DNA from: Acidobacteriota bacterium
GTDB taxonomy: Bacteria; Acidobacteriota; Terriglobia; Bryobacterales; Bryobacteraceae
Assembly: GCA_026393985.1 (NCBI GenBank)
Contig: JAPKZB010000038.1
Span: 1-52,718, forward strand
Direction of reading: 5' to 3'
Length of the DNA: 52,718 bases
A program made the translations under genes and the position numbers. Below, one piece after another: positions 9,904-17,524 of this stretch; position 1 is the stretch's first letter, and every line of letters starts with the position of its first letter. Under the pieces are notes generated by a model. That model was not told the DNA's origin. It saw only the letters and a program-made list of their open reading frames with translations, and did no database searches.

Positions 9904-10176
9904 TCAGCAACGCACCGAAGGAAACCGCTTGGCCCATGTCCTCGTAGATGGCGTTGGCTTGAGGTCTTGCTCGGAACCGGCATGCAGCGTAAGAAATAGT
10001 CGAACGCTTCCCTGCGACGGATTGAGCTGGGCAACTGCTCCCGATCTTCCAGACTTGAATGCTGCCCAGTATTTGGCCTCTTTGTATTCGAGCTCGGGTA
10101 CTTGTTCGTGAAGCCATCGCAACCACAAGCGCGTGGTCTGGCTAGCGCGAACAAGTTTCGCTTCCCTGGGTATCGG
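9904..10176 (-). pseudogene. C-terminal fragment resembling DUF5655-type proteins
   Basis: The minus strand, open from the codon after a TGA at 10177-10179, reads REAKLVRASQTTRLWLRWLH, then EQVPELEYKEAKYWAAFK, then LNPSQGSVRLFLTL, and ends ..STRTWAKRFPSVRC. The pattern of an aromatic-rich strand, a Q-N-P-S-Q turn and a late TWAK.FPSV fits the small DUF5655/'predicted transport protein' fold as I recall it; this is uncertain. There is no start codon, and it is fused in frame behind the stop of the PepSY gene, so it is a relic. It marks the right border of the damaged zone. Confidence 0.35.
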
Positions 10177-10830
10177 TCACCTGAACAATCGCCTTGATTC
10201 TATCGGATCGACCGGGGCCGGCGAAATGGGCGCGCCGGGTGGGGTCACGGCGAGGGCGAGGACCCCGGGCAGGCGTTTGGCGGGGAGGCAGAGCCACAGA
10301 TAGATGCCGGAGAGGACCATGGCGATCAGCCCAAGAGCGACGGCGTCCATGGCGAAAGCCCAGAGCGTGGTGACGAGCCAGTCGCGCTGGTTGCGGGCGT
10401 CGTTGGCACGGACTCCCGTAAACGTATGGAGGAGGCGCAGGACGCCCCAGGCGTTGAAGCGGGTGTGCTCGACGGTGGCGCGGGCGGCGGATTCATCGAG
10501 AGTGACCTGCCAGTGCTGGCCGGGACGGACGAGGCGGAAAGAGAAGGCGGGGGAGCCGGCGCGGGCGGCGGTCCATTCGACTTCGCCGTGGAGGCCGAGT
10601 TGGCGCATGAGATCGTGGGCGCGGACGAGGGGGTCCGGGGAGGCGGGGCGGGCGACGGGGTGGGTGGATTGGGTTACCTGGCGGTTGGGCCAGAATTCGG
10701 CGAAGGCCCAGGAGTGGTTCAGCAGCAGGCCGGTGAAGGCGAACAGCCAGAGGAAGAAGAGGAAGTAGAGACCGAGATAGTAGTGCGCCCGGCGGTTGGC
10801 GGTGCGGAGGGATTCAGACGGTAAGGGCAT
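10177..10830 (-). CDS. PepSY-associated transmembrane protein, C-terminus altered
   Basis: 217-residue inner-membrane protein. An N-terminal helix follows RRAHYYLGLYFLFFLWLFAF, then comes a periplasmic PepSY-like portion (VEWTAARAGSPAFSFRLVRPG) and a second helix ending LSGIYLW. In its neighbour the last segment is a full helix (LALLAAGALTCCGLLYALTV). Here it breaks off after LPGVLALAV and is followed by TPPGAPISPAP, suggesting the last helix was replaced at a rearrangement border. It overlaps the upstream gene by 17 bp, so translation is probably coupled. PepSY_TM proteins often accompany TonB receptors and metal reduction, but no substrate can be assigned. Confidence 0.78.
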   Translation of the reverse strand: MPLPSESLRTANRRAHYYLGLYFLFFLWLFAFTGLLLNHSWAFAEFWPNRQVTQSTHPVARPASPDPLVRAHDLMRQLGLHGEVEWTAARAGSPAFSFRLVRPGQHWQVTLDESAARATVEHTRFNAWGVLRLLHTFTGVRANDARNQRDWLVTTLWAFAMDAVALGLIAMVLSGIYLWLCLPAKRLPGVLALAVTPPGAPISPAPVDPIESRRLFR

Positions 10831-11446
10831 AGAGGAGTCCGCAGCAGGTGAGGGCGCCAGCGGCGAGCAGGGCGAGGCCGAGGCGGCGTTCAGCACGCAG
10901 GACGGCCCAGAGGTAGAGGCCGGAGAGGGAGAGGAAGAGGACGCCGTAGCTGGTGGCGTCGGCGAGGTAGCGCCAGAGGCGCATGTACGGGGAGTTGCCG
11001 CGGAGGGCGACGTTGTGGGGGCCGGGCATTTTGTGCAGATGGACGAGGGCATCGGCGAAGCCGGTGGGGCGGAGGGTGATGGTGGCGGTGCGCGCCACGA
11101 GATCGAGGTCGACGGTGGTTTCGCTACCGGGGAGGAGGACGGGAACGATGAGGCGGTGTTCTTTGGGGAGGCGGCGGATAAAGTTGATTTCGCCGGGAGC
11201 GCCAAGGGTAGCCAGGACGGGGCGGAGGGCGGCGACCTGGTCGGGCGGGCTGAGGGTTTCGAGCGCCAGAGAGACGGGAACGCCGGCGGCGGCGCGGGTT
11301 GGCGGGGCGGGGGCGGGGGCGGGGGCGGAGGGCGGGGCGTGGACGAGGTAGAAGACGCTGACAGCGAACAGGAGGACGAAGGGGCTGAGAAAGAGGCCGG
11401 CGTAGAGCTGCAGGTTGCGGGTGGTGGTGTAAACGGGTTTGGGCAT
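10814..11446 (-). CDS. PepSY-associated transmembrane protein
   Basis: 210 residues. An N-terminal helix (LYAGLFLSPFVLLFAVSVFY) precedes a proline-rich periplasmic linker of repeated AP, a PepSY-like region (INFIRRLPKEHRLIVPV, then VDLDLVARTATITLRP), the motif LVHLHKMPGPHN and two C-terminal helices (SYGVLFLSLSGLYLW and LALLAAGALTCCGLLYALTV). It is the first of two tandem paralogous-type membrane proteins and sits 8 bp after the BNR protein gene, so the three probably share a transcript. The role is inferred as membrane redox or export support for an uptake system; direct evidence is lacking. Confidence 0.82.
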   Translation of the reverse strand: MPKPVYTTTRNLQLYAGLFLSPFVLLFAVSVFYLVHAPPSAPAPAPAPPTRAAAGVPVSLALETLSPPDQVAALRPVLATLGAPGEINFIRRLPKEHRLIVPVLLPGSETTVDLDLVARTATITLRPTGFADALVHLHKMPGPHNVALRGNSPYMRLWRYLADATSYGVLFLSLSGLYLWAVLRAERRLGLALLAAGALTCCGLLYALTV

Positions 11447-11454
11447 GGTGGGGT

Positions 11455-12624
11455 TTACGGGCGGACGCGGACCGGGCGGACGTAGATGGACTTGCGGCCG
11501 CTGGGGGGATTGAACCAGGAGTAGGTGATGAGAAAGCGGTCGGGGCCGAGGGGGACCAGGGAGGTGTAGCCGCAGGAGTCGGCCTGGGGCTTGGCGGGGT
11601 CGGGGACGGGGACGAGGGTTTGGGGGGGAGTCCAGGTTTGGCCGCCGTCGCGGCTGAAGCGGAGGTCGACGCCGGGGCGGCCGGAGGAGAGGACAAGGAT
11701 GCCGTTGGCGAGTTGGAGGAGGCGGGGGAGGACGCCGGTTTCAGTGAAGGGTTCCGGGGGGGACCAGGTTTGGCCGCCGTCGGTGGAGCGGGAGCGGTAG
11801 AGGGGGCCGACGCCGTGGCCGTCGGTGGAGCGAAGGACGGCGAGGAGGGAGCCGTCGGGAAGGAGTTCGAGGGCGGGTTCGGTGAAGCCGTCGCGGCGGC
11901 GGTCGGGTTCGTTGTAGAGGATGTGGCCGATTTTTTGCCAGGTGCGGCCGTCGTCGGTGGAGCGGTAGGAGGCGGCGGAGGTGTAGGGGACGGGGAGCTG
12001 GCTCGCGTGGTAGTAGGGATACGTCAGGGCGATGAGGGAGCCGTTGGGGAGGCGCTTCATATCGCCCCACCAGATTTGGGGGACGAGGCCGCCGGTGGAG
12101 TAGCGGAGGGCTTGGGGGTCGTCGAGGGTTTGGGATTGGGTGCGCCAAGCGCCGTTTTCGAAGCGCTCGAAGAAGATCTGGCGGAGGGCGGGAGGCATTT
12201 GGAGGAGGGGATAGAGCTGAAAGGGGGTGCCGTAGCTTTGGCGTTCGGCGACGGGGGGCGGGAGGGAGACGGAGGCGAGGGGCGTGGCGGCGACGGTGGC
12301 GGTGCGGAGCCACTGGCCGGAGGGGAGGGCGAGGCCGTAGGGGATTTGGGCGGCGCGGGTGGGTTGGAGGGTCCAGGTGCGGCCGTGGTTGCGGGAGAGG
12401 AAGAGCTGGCGGGGTTGGCCGTAGGAGGCGGCGGAGTCGGGGGAGGTGTGGACGGAGAGGAGGAGGAGGCCGCGGGGGCCGGTTTCGAGGGTGGGAAACT
12501 GCCAGCGGCCCCAGCGTTTTTCACCGGGGGGACCCTGGGCGACGAGACGGGCGGGGCCGAGTTCGACGCGGAGGTCGGCGGCGGGGAGGACGGCGACGGC
12601 GAGAATGGCCAGGAGAGGGCGCAT
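11455..12624 (-). CDS. exported sialidase-like (BNR/Asp-box) propeller protein
   Basis: 389 residues. The signal peptide MRPLLAILAVAVLPAADLRV supports the ATG at 12622-12624 over longer readings. At least four Asp-box repeats can be seen: SRNHGRTW, STDDGRTWQ, STDGGQTWS and SRDGGQTWT, each on a blade of a six-bladed sialidase fold. An exo-alpha-sialidase or a related glycan hydrolase is the family name, but many such proteins act on other sugars or only bind, and I did not find a complete arginine triad. It is first in an apparent operon with two PepSY membrane proteins. Confidence 0.85.
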   Translation of the reverse strand: MRPLLAILAVAVLPAADLRVELGPARLVAQGPPGEKRWGRWQFPTLETGPRGLLLLSVHTSPDSAASYGQPRQLFLSRNHGRTWTLQPTRAAQIPYGLALPSGQWLRTATVAATPLASVSLPPPVAERQSYGTPFQLYPLLQMPPALRQIFFERFENGAWRTQSQTLDDPQALRYSTGGLVPQIWWGDMKRLPNGSLIALTYPYYHASQLPVPYTSAASYRSTDDGRTWQKIGHILYNEPDRRRDGFTEPALELLPDGSLLAVLRSTDGHGVGPLYRSRSTDGGQTWSPPEPFTETGVLPRLLQLANGILVLSSGRPGVDLRFSRDGGQTWTPPQTLVPVPDPAKPQADSCGYTSLVPLGPDRFLITYSWFNPPSGRKSIYVRPVRVRP

Positions 12625-12706
12625 GGGATGACAGTGTAGCAGCCGGGGGGGCGATTTTCGGATACACTGGCGGGGAAGTTTCGAGCGCGAACAGGAGAGG
12701 CAGCAG
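12625..12706. promoter_or_regulatory. divergent promoter region with paired TACACT boxes
   Basis: 82 bp between two divergent starts. Two -10-like TACACT boxes face apart: one on the minus strand at 12633-12638, the other on the plus strand at 12663-12668. The minus-strand box lies only 8 nt from the ATG of the sialidase-like gene, so that mRNA could be leaderless. The plus-strand gene instead has a good ribosome site, AGGAGAGG at 12693-12700, 6 nt before its ATG. No convincing -35 boxes were seen. Confidence 0.4.
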
Positions 12707-14263
12707 ATGGCTAACGGGAACAAGCGTGGATTGGGACGCCGGGAGATGATGCGGGGCGCGGCATTGTTCGGCGGGGGCGCGGCGGCGCTACCGGCGGCCG
12801 GGGCGCCCGCGGCGGCGGCGACGCCGGACGTCTACACGAAATTGGGCGTGGAGCCGTTCATCAACGCGACGGCGACGCTGACGATCAACGGGGGGTCGCG
12901 GCTGCTGCCGGAGGTGATTGCGGCGATTGAGCAGGCGTCGCATTTCCACGTGAACATGGACGAGTTGATGGAGAAGGCCTCGGCGCGGCTGGCGGAGCTG
13001 TTGGGGGTGGAGTGGGGGATCGTGACGGCGGGGGCGGCGGCGGCGTTAACCCACGCGACGGCGGCGTGCATTGTGGGCAGCGACCCGGAGAAGATGCAGC
13101 AGCTGCCGGATTTGCGGGGGTTGAAGAACCAGGTGATTTTCCCGAAGGAGTCGCGGAATGTGTACGACCAGGCGACGCGGGCGCTGGGGGTGGAGGTGGT
13201 GGAGGTGAGTTCGGCGGCGGAGCTGGAGGCGGCGATTGGGCCGCGGACAGCGATGATTCAGATTCTGGGCCAGCATTTCGGGAAGGCGAAGTTTGGCTTG
13301 GAGCAGGTGGCGCCGGTGGCGCAGAAGGCGGGGGTGCCGATTCTGGTGGACGCGGCGGCGGATTATCTGATGGCGCCGAATCCTTACTTGGCGCGGGGGG
13401 CGTCGCTGGTGGCGTACAGCGGGGGGAAGATTTTGCGGGGGCCGTCGACGGCGGGGCTGCTGATTGGAAGGAAGGACCTGGTGCGGGCGGCGTGGGCGAA
13501 CTCGGCGCCGCACCATGCGATTGGGCGGGCGATGAAGGTGAGCAAGGAAGAGATTGTGGGGATGGTGACGGCGGTGGAGTCGTTCCTGCAGCGGCGGGAT
13601 TTAAAGGCGGAGTATGCGGAGTGGGAGCGGTGGTACGGGGAGATCAGCGCGGCGGTGACGCAGACGGCGGGGGTGACGACGAAGGTGAATCCGCCGGCGC
13701 AGGGCGGACCGTTTCCAACGCTGACAGTGAGCTGGGATGAGAAGCGGGTTGGGTATACGGCGGGGGAGGTGGGGCGGATGCTGGCGACGGGGAAGCCGCG
13801 GATTATGACGCACGCGGCGGGGGAGGGATCTTCGTTTGTGATCCGGCCGGTGTCGCTGCGGCCGGGGGACCATTTGGCGATTGCGGCGCGGTTATCGGAG
13901 ATATTCCGGGGGGCGCCGGCGGGGAAGGAGAAGCGGGCGGCGGCGGCGCCGGCGGGGGATTTGACGGGGCGTTGGGAGGTGGAGGTGCGGTACCAGACGG
14001 GGTCGGCGCGGCATAAGCTGTTTTTGCAGGCGCGGGGGAATACGGTGACCGGGACGCATATGGGGTGGGCGAACGAGGGGCGGCTGCGGGGCGGGATTGA
14101 CGGGGCGGAGGTTTCGCTGCGGTCGACGCTGGCGGCGGGCGCGCAGGCGCTGCATTACCACTTTTCGGGCAAGCTGGCGGGGAATGAGATGGCGGGGAGT
14201 GTGGACCTGGGCGAGTACGGAAAGGCGACGTGGACGGCGACGCGGGCGGAGGAGAAGGCATGA
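12707..14263 (+). CDS. Tat-exported SelA-like PLP enzyme with C-terminal beta domain
   Basis: 518 residues. A twin-arginine signal (GRREMMRGAALFGGG) leads into a fold-type-I PLP enzyme of the SelA/D-glucosaminate-6-phosphate ammonia-lyase (DgaE) group: FINATATLTINGGS, VDAAADYLMAP (PLP-ring Asp near 215), and SGGKILRGPSTAGLL with the Schiff-base lysine near residue 241. From about residue 435 an extra domain of about 80 residues (DLTGRWEVEVRYQTG ... GTHMGWANEGRLRGG) looks like a small beta sandwich/lipocalin-like add-on. Export through Tat fits an enzyme that folds around its cofactor in the cytosol. It overlaps the next gene by 4 bp (ATGA). An ammonia-lyase or transferase acting in the periplasm is inferred; the substrate is unknown. 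Confidence 0.85.
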   Translation: MANGNKRGLGRREMMRGAALFGGGAAALPAAGAPAAAATPDVYTKLGVEPFINATATLTINGGSRLLPEVIAAIEQASHFHVNMDELMEKASARLAELLGVEWGIVTAGAAAALTHATAACIVGSDPEKMQQLPDLRGLKNQVIFPKESRNVYDQATRALGVEVVEVSSAAELEAAIGPRTAMIQILGQHFGKAKFGLEQVAPVAQKAGVPILVDAAADYLMAPNPYLARGASLVAYSGGKILRGPSTAGLLIGRKDLVRAAWANSAPHHAIGRAMKVSKEEIVGMVTAVESFLQRRDLKAEYAEWERWYGEISAAVTQTAGVTTKVNPPAQGGPFPTLTVSWDEKRVGYTAGEVGRMLATGKPRIMTHAAGEGSSFVIRPVSLRPGDHLAIAARLSEIFRGAPAGKEKRAAAAPAGDLTGRWEVEVRYQTGSARHKLFLQARGNTVTGTHMGWANEGRLRGGIDGAEVSLRSTLAAGAQALHYHFSGKLAGNEMAGSVDLGEYGKATWTATRAEEKA

Positions 14264-15486
14264 GACTAGCGGCGGCGTTAGTCATTTGCACGGGGATGCT
14301 GGGGGCGCAGCCGCGCTACGACCTGCTGATCCGGGGCGGGCATGTGCTGGACCCGGGGAACGGGATTAACGGGGTGATGGATGTGGCCGTGGCCGGCGGG
14401 AAGATTGCGCGGGTGGCGGCGGGGATTGCGCCGGGCGAGGCCAAGAAGGTGATTGAGGCCAAGGGGCTGTACGTGACGCCGGGGTTGATTGACCTGCATG
14501 CGCACGTGTTCGGCTATATGGGCTCGATCCGGCCGGATGATTCGGCGCTGCCGGCGGGGACGACGACGGTGGTGGACGCGGGGGGGGCGGGTTGGCGGAC
14601 GTTTGAGGAGATGCTCGAGCGGGTGATCCAGCCGGCGAAGACGCGGGTGCTGGCGCTGATCAATATTGTGGGGCACGGGATGATTGGTCAGTCCTTTGAA
14701 GACAACGTGGAGGACATGGACCCGGCCAAGACGGCGGCGAAGATTGCCGAACGGCGGCCGTATATTGTGGGCATCAAGACGGCGCACTTTGGGGGTTATG
14801 GCTGGGCGGCGGTGGATGCGGCGGTGGCGGCGGGTAAGTTATCGAATACGCCGGTGATGGTGGATGATAAGATTCTCACGCTGACCGGGCGGACGAGTAA
14901 GGAGAAGTTACTCGAGCGGATGCGGCCGGGAGATATGCATACCCACGTGTTCAATGACCGGCAGCTTGAGATGCTGAACCGGGCGAACGGGAAGCTGCAG
15001 CCGTGGGTGCTGGCGGCGCGGGAGCGGGGCGTGAAGTTTGATTTAGGGCACGGGGCGGGGAGCTTTTTGTGGCCGGTGGCGGCGAAGGCGCTCGAACAGG
15101 GGTTTTATCCGGACACGATTTCGACGGATCTGCATTCGTCGTCGATCATGCTGCCGGAGTCGGATATGCCGAATTGTATTTCGAAGCTGATGAGCTTGGG
15201 GATGCCGCTCGAGGAGGCGATGGTGCGGTCGACGGTGAATCCGGCCAAGGCGATTGGGTTGTATCCGGAGATTGGGACGCTGGGCGAGGGGCGGGTGGCC
15301 GATGTGGCGGTATTTACGCTGCGGGAGGGGTTGTTTGCGTTTAAGGACGCGTGGCATAACAAGCAGATGGGGAGTAAGCGGCTGGAGGCGGTGTTGACGG
15401 TGCGGGCGGGTGAGTTAGTTTATGACCGCGATGGGCGCGGGTTTCCGGAGTGGACAAAGGCCGGGGCTTACGAGGTGATTCCGTGA
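14260..15486 (+). CDS. exported amidohydrolase (dihydroorotase-like)
   Basis: 408 residues starting at the ATG that overlaps the upstream stop. The signal peptide MRLAAALVICTGMLGAQ is clear. All metal ligands of the binuclear amidohydrolase site are present: HxH in LIDLHAHVFG (80, 82), the bridging lysine in YIVGIKTAHFG (173), HTH in GDMHTHVF (227, 229), His in FDLGHGAG (264) and Asp in ISTDLHSSS (290). It matches the group beside SelA-like genes in other bacteria (Enterococcus EF_0837 type), whose partners act on amino-sugar acids or acylated amino acids. A hydrolase of a cyclic amide or N-acyl compound delivered to, or made by, the neighbouring PLP enzyme is inferred. It overlaps the following paralogue by 4 bp. 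Confidence 0.88.
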   Translation: MRLAAALVICTGMLGAQPRYDLLIRGGHVLDPGNGINGVMDVAVAGGKIARVAAGIAPGEAKKVIEAKGLYVTPGLIDLHAHVFGYMGSIRPDDSALPAGTTTVVDAGGAGWRTFEEMLERVIQPAKTRVLALINIVGHGMIGQSFEDNVEDMDPAKTAAKIAERRPYIVGIKTAHFGGYGWAAVDAAVAAGKLSNTPVMVDDKILTLTGRTSKEKLLERMRPGDMHTHVFNDRQLEMLNRANGKLQPWVLAARERGVKFDLGHGAGSFLWPVAAKALEQGFYPDTISTDLHSSSIMLPESDMPNCISKLMSLGMPLEEAMVRSTVNPAKAIGLYPEIGTLGEGRVADVAVFTLREGLFAFKDAWHNKQMGSKRLEAVLTVRAGELVYDRDGRGFPEWTKAGAYEVIP

Positions 15487-16562
15487 AGGTTTGGGGACGG
15501 TTGGCATTGGCGGCGGTGCTGGCGGGATGGCCGGCGGGGGCGCAGGAGGTTTTTGACCTGATCTTGAAGGGCGGGCGGGTGGTGGACCCGAAGAACGGGC
15601 GGGACGGGCGGATGGACATCGGCATCCGGAAGGGGCGGATCGGGAAGATTGCGGCGTCGATTCCGGCGGTACAGGGGCGGAAGGTGGTGGATGTGGGCGA
15701 CTACATCGTGACGCCAGGGCTGATTGATCTGAACGCGAATTTCGATATCCGGAGGGGAGCGAAAGGGGTGAACCCGGACCATAACGAGCTGCGGGCGTGC
15801 GTGACGACGGCGGTGGAGGGGGGGAACGTGGACGCGGCGGCGTTTGCCGAGTTCAAGACGAAGGTGATTGACGACGTGAAGACGCGGGTGCTGGTGTTTT
15901 TGGCGGCGGATGGGAACGGGGAGGCGGTGGCGCGGCAGCATCCGGAGATTGTGGTGGGCTTCCGGGCGGGGGCGAACGGGGCGGAGAGCGCGGTGCGGGC
16001 GGCGGAGTTGACGAAGACGGTGGTGCTGGGTGAAGGGCCGGGGCTGCGGGCGGGGGATATTCAGACGGGGTTTTACCGGAGCGGGAGCCGGCCGGCGGCG
16101 GCGAAGGGGGTGGTGCAGGATTTGGGGCACGGGGCGGCGGGATTCTGGTTCCGGGTGGCGGCGCCGGCGGTGAAGCAGGGGCGGCTGCCGGATACTTTGT
16201 CCACGGGGCTGGACGCGGAGAGCGTGATGCTGCCGCGGGCGACGATGACGAACGTGATGACGAAGATGCTGGCGTTGGGGGCGCCGCTGGACGGGTTGAT
16301 TGCGCGGGCGACGGTGAATCCTGCGCGGGCGCTGCGGCGGCCGGAGTTGGGATCGCTGACCGAGGGCGGGGTGGCGGACGTGGCGGTGCTCGAGACGCGG
16401 GCGGGGTCGTTCGGCCTGCTGGACGCGGGGCACGCGCGGCTGACGGCGACGCGGGAGGTGCGGTGCGTGATGACGGTGCGCGCGGGGGCCGTGGTATGGG
16501 ACTCCGAGGGGCTGAGCGTGCGGCACTGGATGGACGCCGGGCCGTACTCGAACTTCAAGTAA
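15483..16562 (+). CDS. amidohydrolase paralogue lacking its metal ligands (pseudoenzyme)
   Basis: 359 residues, translated from GTG at 15483 within a GTGA overlap; signal peptide MKVWGRLALAAVLAGWPAGA. The fold matches the preceding gene along its length (GLIDLNANFDI, DLGHGAAGFW, NPARALRRPELGSLTEGGVA), but the site is gutted: HxH became NxN (84, 86), the bridging lysine aligns with Arg 161, the HTH pair became QTG (194-196), and STD became STG (242). Only the His of DLGHG (216) remains. The frame is open with normal codon use, so it is probably kept for a non-catalytic job such as binding ligand or pairing with the active paralogue. Recent decay is the alternative, but no indels or stops are seen. 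Confidence 0.85.
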   Translation: MKVWGRLALAAVLAGWPAGAQEVFDLILKGGRVVDPKNGRDGRMDIGIRKGRIGKIAASIPAVQGRKVVDVGDYIVTPGLIDLNANFDIRRGAKGVNPDHNELRACVTTAVEGGNVDAAAFAEFKTKVIDDVKTRVLVFLAADGNGEAVARQHPEIVVGFRAGANGAESAVRAAELTKTVVLGEGPGLRAGDIQTGFYRSGSRPAAAKGVVQDLGHGAAGFWFRVAAPAVKQGRLPDTLSTGLDAESVMLPRATMTNVMTKMLALGAPLDGLIARATVNPARALRRPELGSLTEGGVADVAVLETRAGSFGLLDAGHARLTATREVRCVMTVRAGAVVWDSEGLSVRHWMDAGPYSNFK

Positions 16563-16566
16563 TGAG

Positions 16567-17013
16567 TTAGTCGACGTAGGCGATGCAGTCGATCTGGAGG
16601 AGTTGGCCGGGTCGGCGGAAGCCGGTGGTGCCGAAGTAGGAGCGGGCGGGGCGGTCTTTGAGGAAAAAGGTGTTGTAGACCTCGTTCATGGCGTCCCAGT
16701 TTTTTTCGGGGTCGACGAGGGAGACCTGGACTTTGAGGACGTTTTCGAGGGAGGAGCCGGCTTTGGCGAGGGACTCCTTCATGATGGTGAGGGCGTCGGC
16801 GGTTTGTTCGCGGATATCGCCGGCTTGGGGGCGGCGTTCGGGGTACCAGCCGCCGATGCCGCTGAGGAAGAGGAGGTTGCCGGAGCGGATGGGTCCGCCG
16901 GCGACCTGTTTTTTGGGGGACCAGGAGGATTTGGGTTGGGCGGAGAGGGCGGAGGCGCCGGCGGCGCCGAGGAGGAGAGCGCGGCGGGCTTGGGATTTGC
17001 TTTTGGGTTCCAT
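16567..17013 (-). CDS. Tat-exported RidA-family protein
   Basis: 148 residues. A twin-arginine-like leader (SQARRALLLGAAGASALSAQ) precedes a complete YjgF/RidA domain: GNLLFLSGIGGWYPE, QTADALTIMKESLAKAGSSL, VLKVQVSLVD, and RPARSYFGTTG with the substrate-binding arginine. RidA hydrolyses enamine/imine intermediates, typically those made by PLP-dependent dehydratases. Its stop is 4 bp from the stop of the convergent amidohydrolase paralogue, so it is not in the same transcript, but it shares the compartment of the PLP enzyme nearby. Export of RidA is unusual and supports a link. Confidence 0.87.
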   Translation of the reverse strand: MEPKSKSQARRALLLGAAGASALSAQPKSSWSPKKQVAGGPIRSGNLLFLSGIGGWYPERRPQAGDIREQTADALTIMKESLAKAGSSLENVLKVQVSLVDPEKNWDAMNEVYNTFFLKDRPARSYFGTTGFRRPGQLLQIDCIAYVD

Positions 17014-17046
17014 GGGGAGAGATTACCGCACGGCGGGGGGGAGGTG

Positions 17047-17427
17047 TTAGGCGCGGGCGACCCAGGCGATGAGGAGGAGGAGGGGGAGGTGGAGGAAGAG
17101 GACGGCGGGGCGGAGGAGGCAGGTGAGGAGGAGGCGGGCGGTGACCGGGGCGGGGGTGAGGTCGTAGGAGGGGGTGCCGGAGCGGATGGCAGTGGTGTAG
17201 AGTTCGCGGAAGCGGCGTTCGAGGGCGAGGTAGTAGGCATCGAGGGCCCAGAAGGCGAGGGCGGGGCCGAGGGTGAAGAGGGCGGCGCGGGCGGGGTGGC
17301 CTTCGTGGGCGGCGACGAAGCCGATGACGGCGGTGGTGAGGCCGACGTTCCAGGTCTTCATCTGGGTACTGTTGGCGGCCATGCGGGCGATGATGGCCTG
17401 GAGAAACTCGAGCGGCTTGGCGTCCAT
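17047..17427 (-). CDS. small membrane protein of unknown function
   Basis: 126 residues. I do not recognise a named family. An N-terminal soluble helix (MDAKPLEFLQAIIARMAANS) is followed by three to four hydrophobic segments (VGLTTAVIGFVAAH, AALFTLGPALAFWALDAYYL, LLLTCLLRPAVLFL, LHLPLLLLIAW) and a conserved-looking LDAYYLALERRFRELY between them. That arrangement recalls widespread small membrane proteins, some near defence genes, but this is unverified memory. It lies 97 bp downstream of the TIR-nSTAND1 gene on the same strand, behind a stem-loop, so the two may form a unit. I chose the ATG at 17425-17427; longer readings add a proline-rich, non-membrane extension. Confidence 0.65.
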   Translation of the reverse strand: MDAKPLEFLQAIIARMAANSTQMKTWNVGLTTAVIGFVAAHEGHPARAALFTLGPALAFWALDAYYLALERRFRELYTTAIRSGTPSYDLTPAPVTARLLLTCLLRPAVLFLHLPLLLLIAWVARA

Positions 17428-17465
17428 GCTGGGATTTAGGGTAACAGAGGCGGGCGACGGAGCGG

Positions 17466-17491
17466 CCCAGGGGGGAGGGATCCCCCCTGGG
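17466..17491. repeat. perfect 11-bp intergenic stem-loop without U-tract
   Basis: CCCAGGGGGGA (17466-17476), loop GGGA, TCCCCCCTGGG (17481-17491). It lies between the stop of the TIR-nSTAND1 gene and the small membrane gene. No run of T follows on either strand, so it is not a standard intrinsic terminator; it could stabilise or process the transcript. Confidence 0.6.
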
Positions 17492-17524
17492 AACCCCCCT
17501 CGAAAAACCCAAAACCCGAAACAC

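Noticed and set aside
16073-17524. Minus-strand frame of 483 codons across the RidA and paralogue genes
   Set aside because: Pro/Arg/His-rich shadow crossing two real genes in opposite directions.
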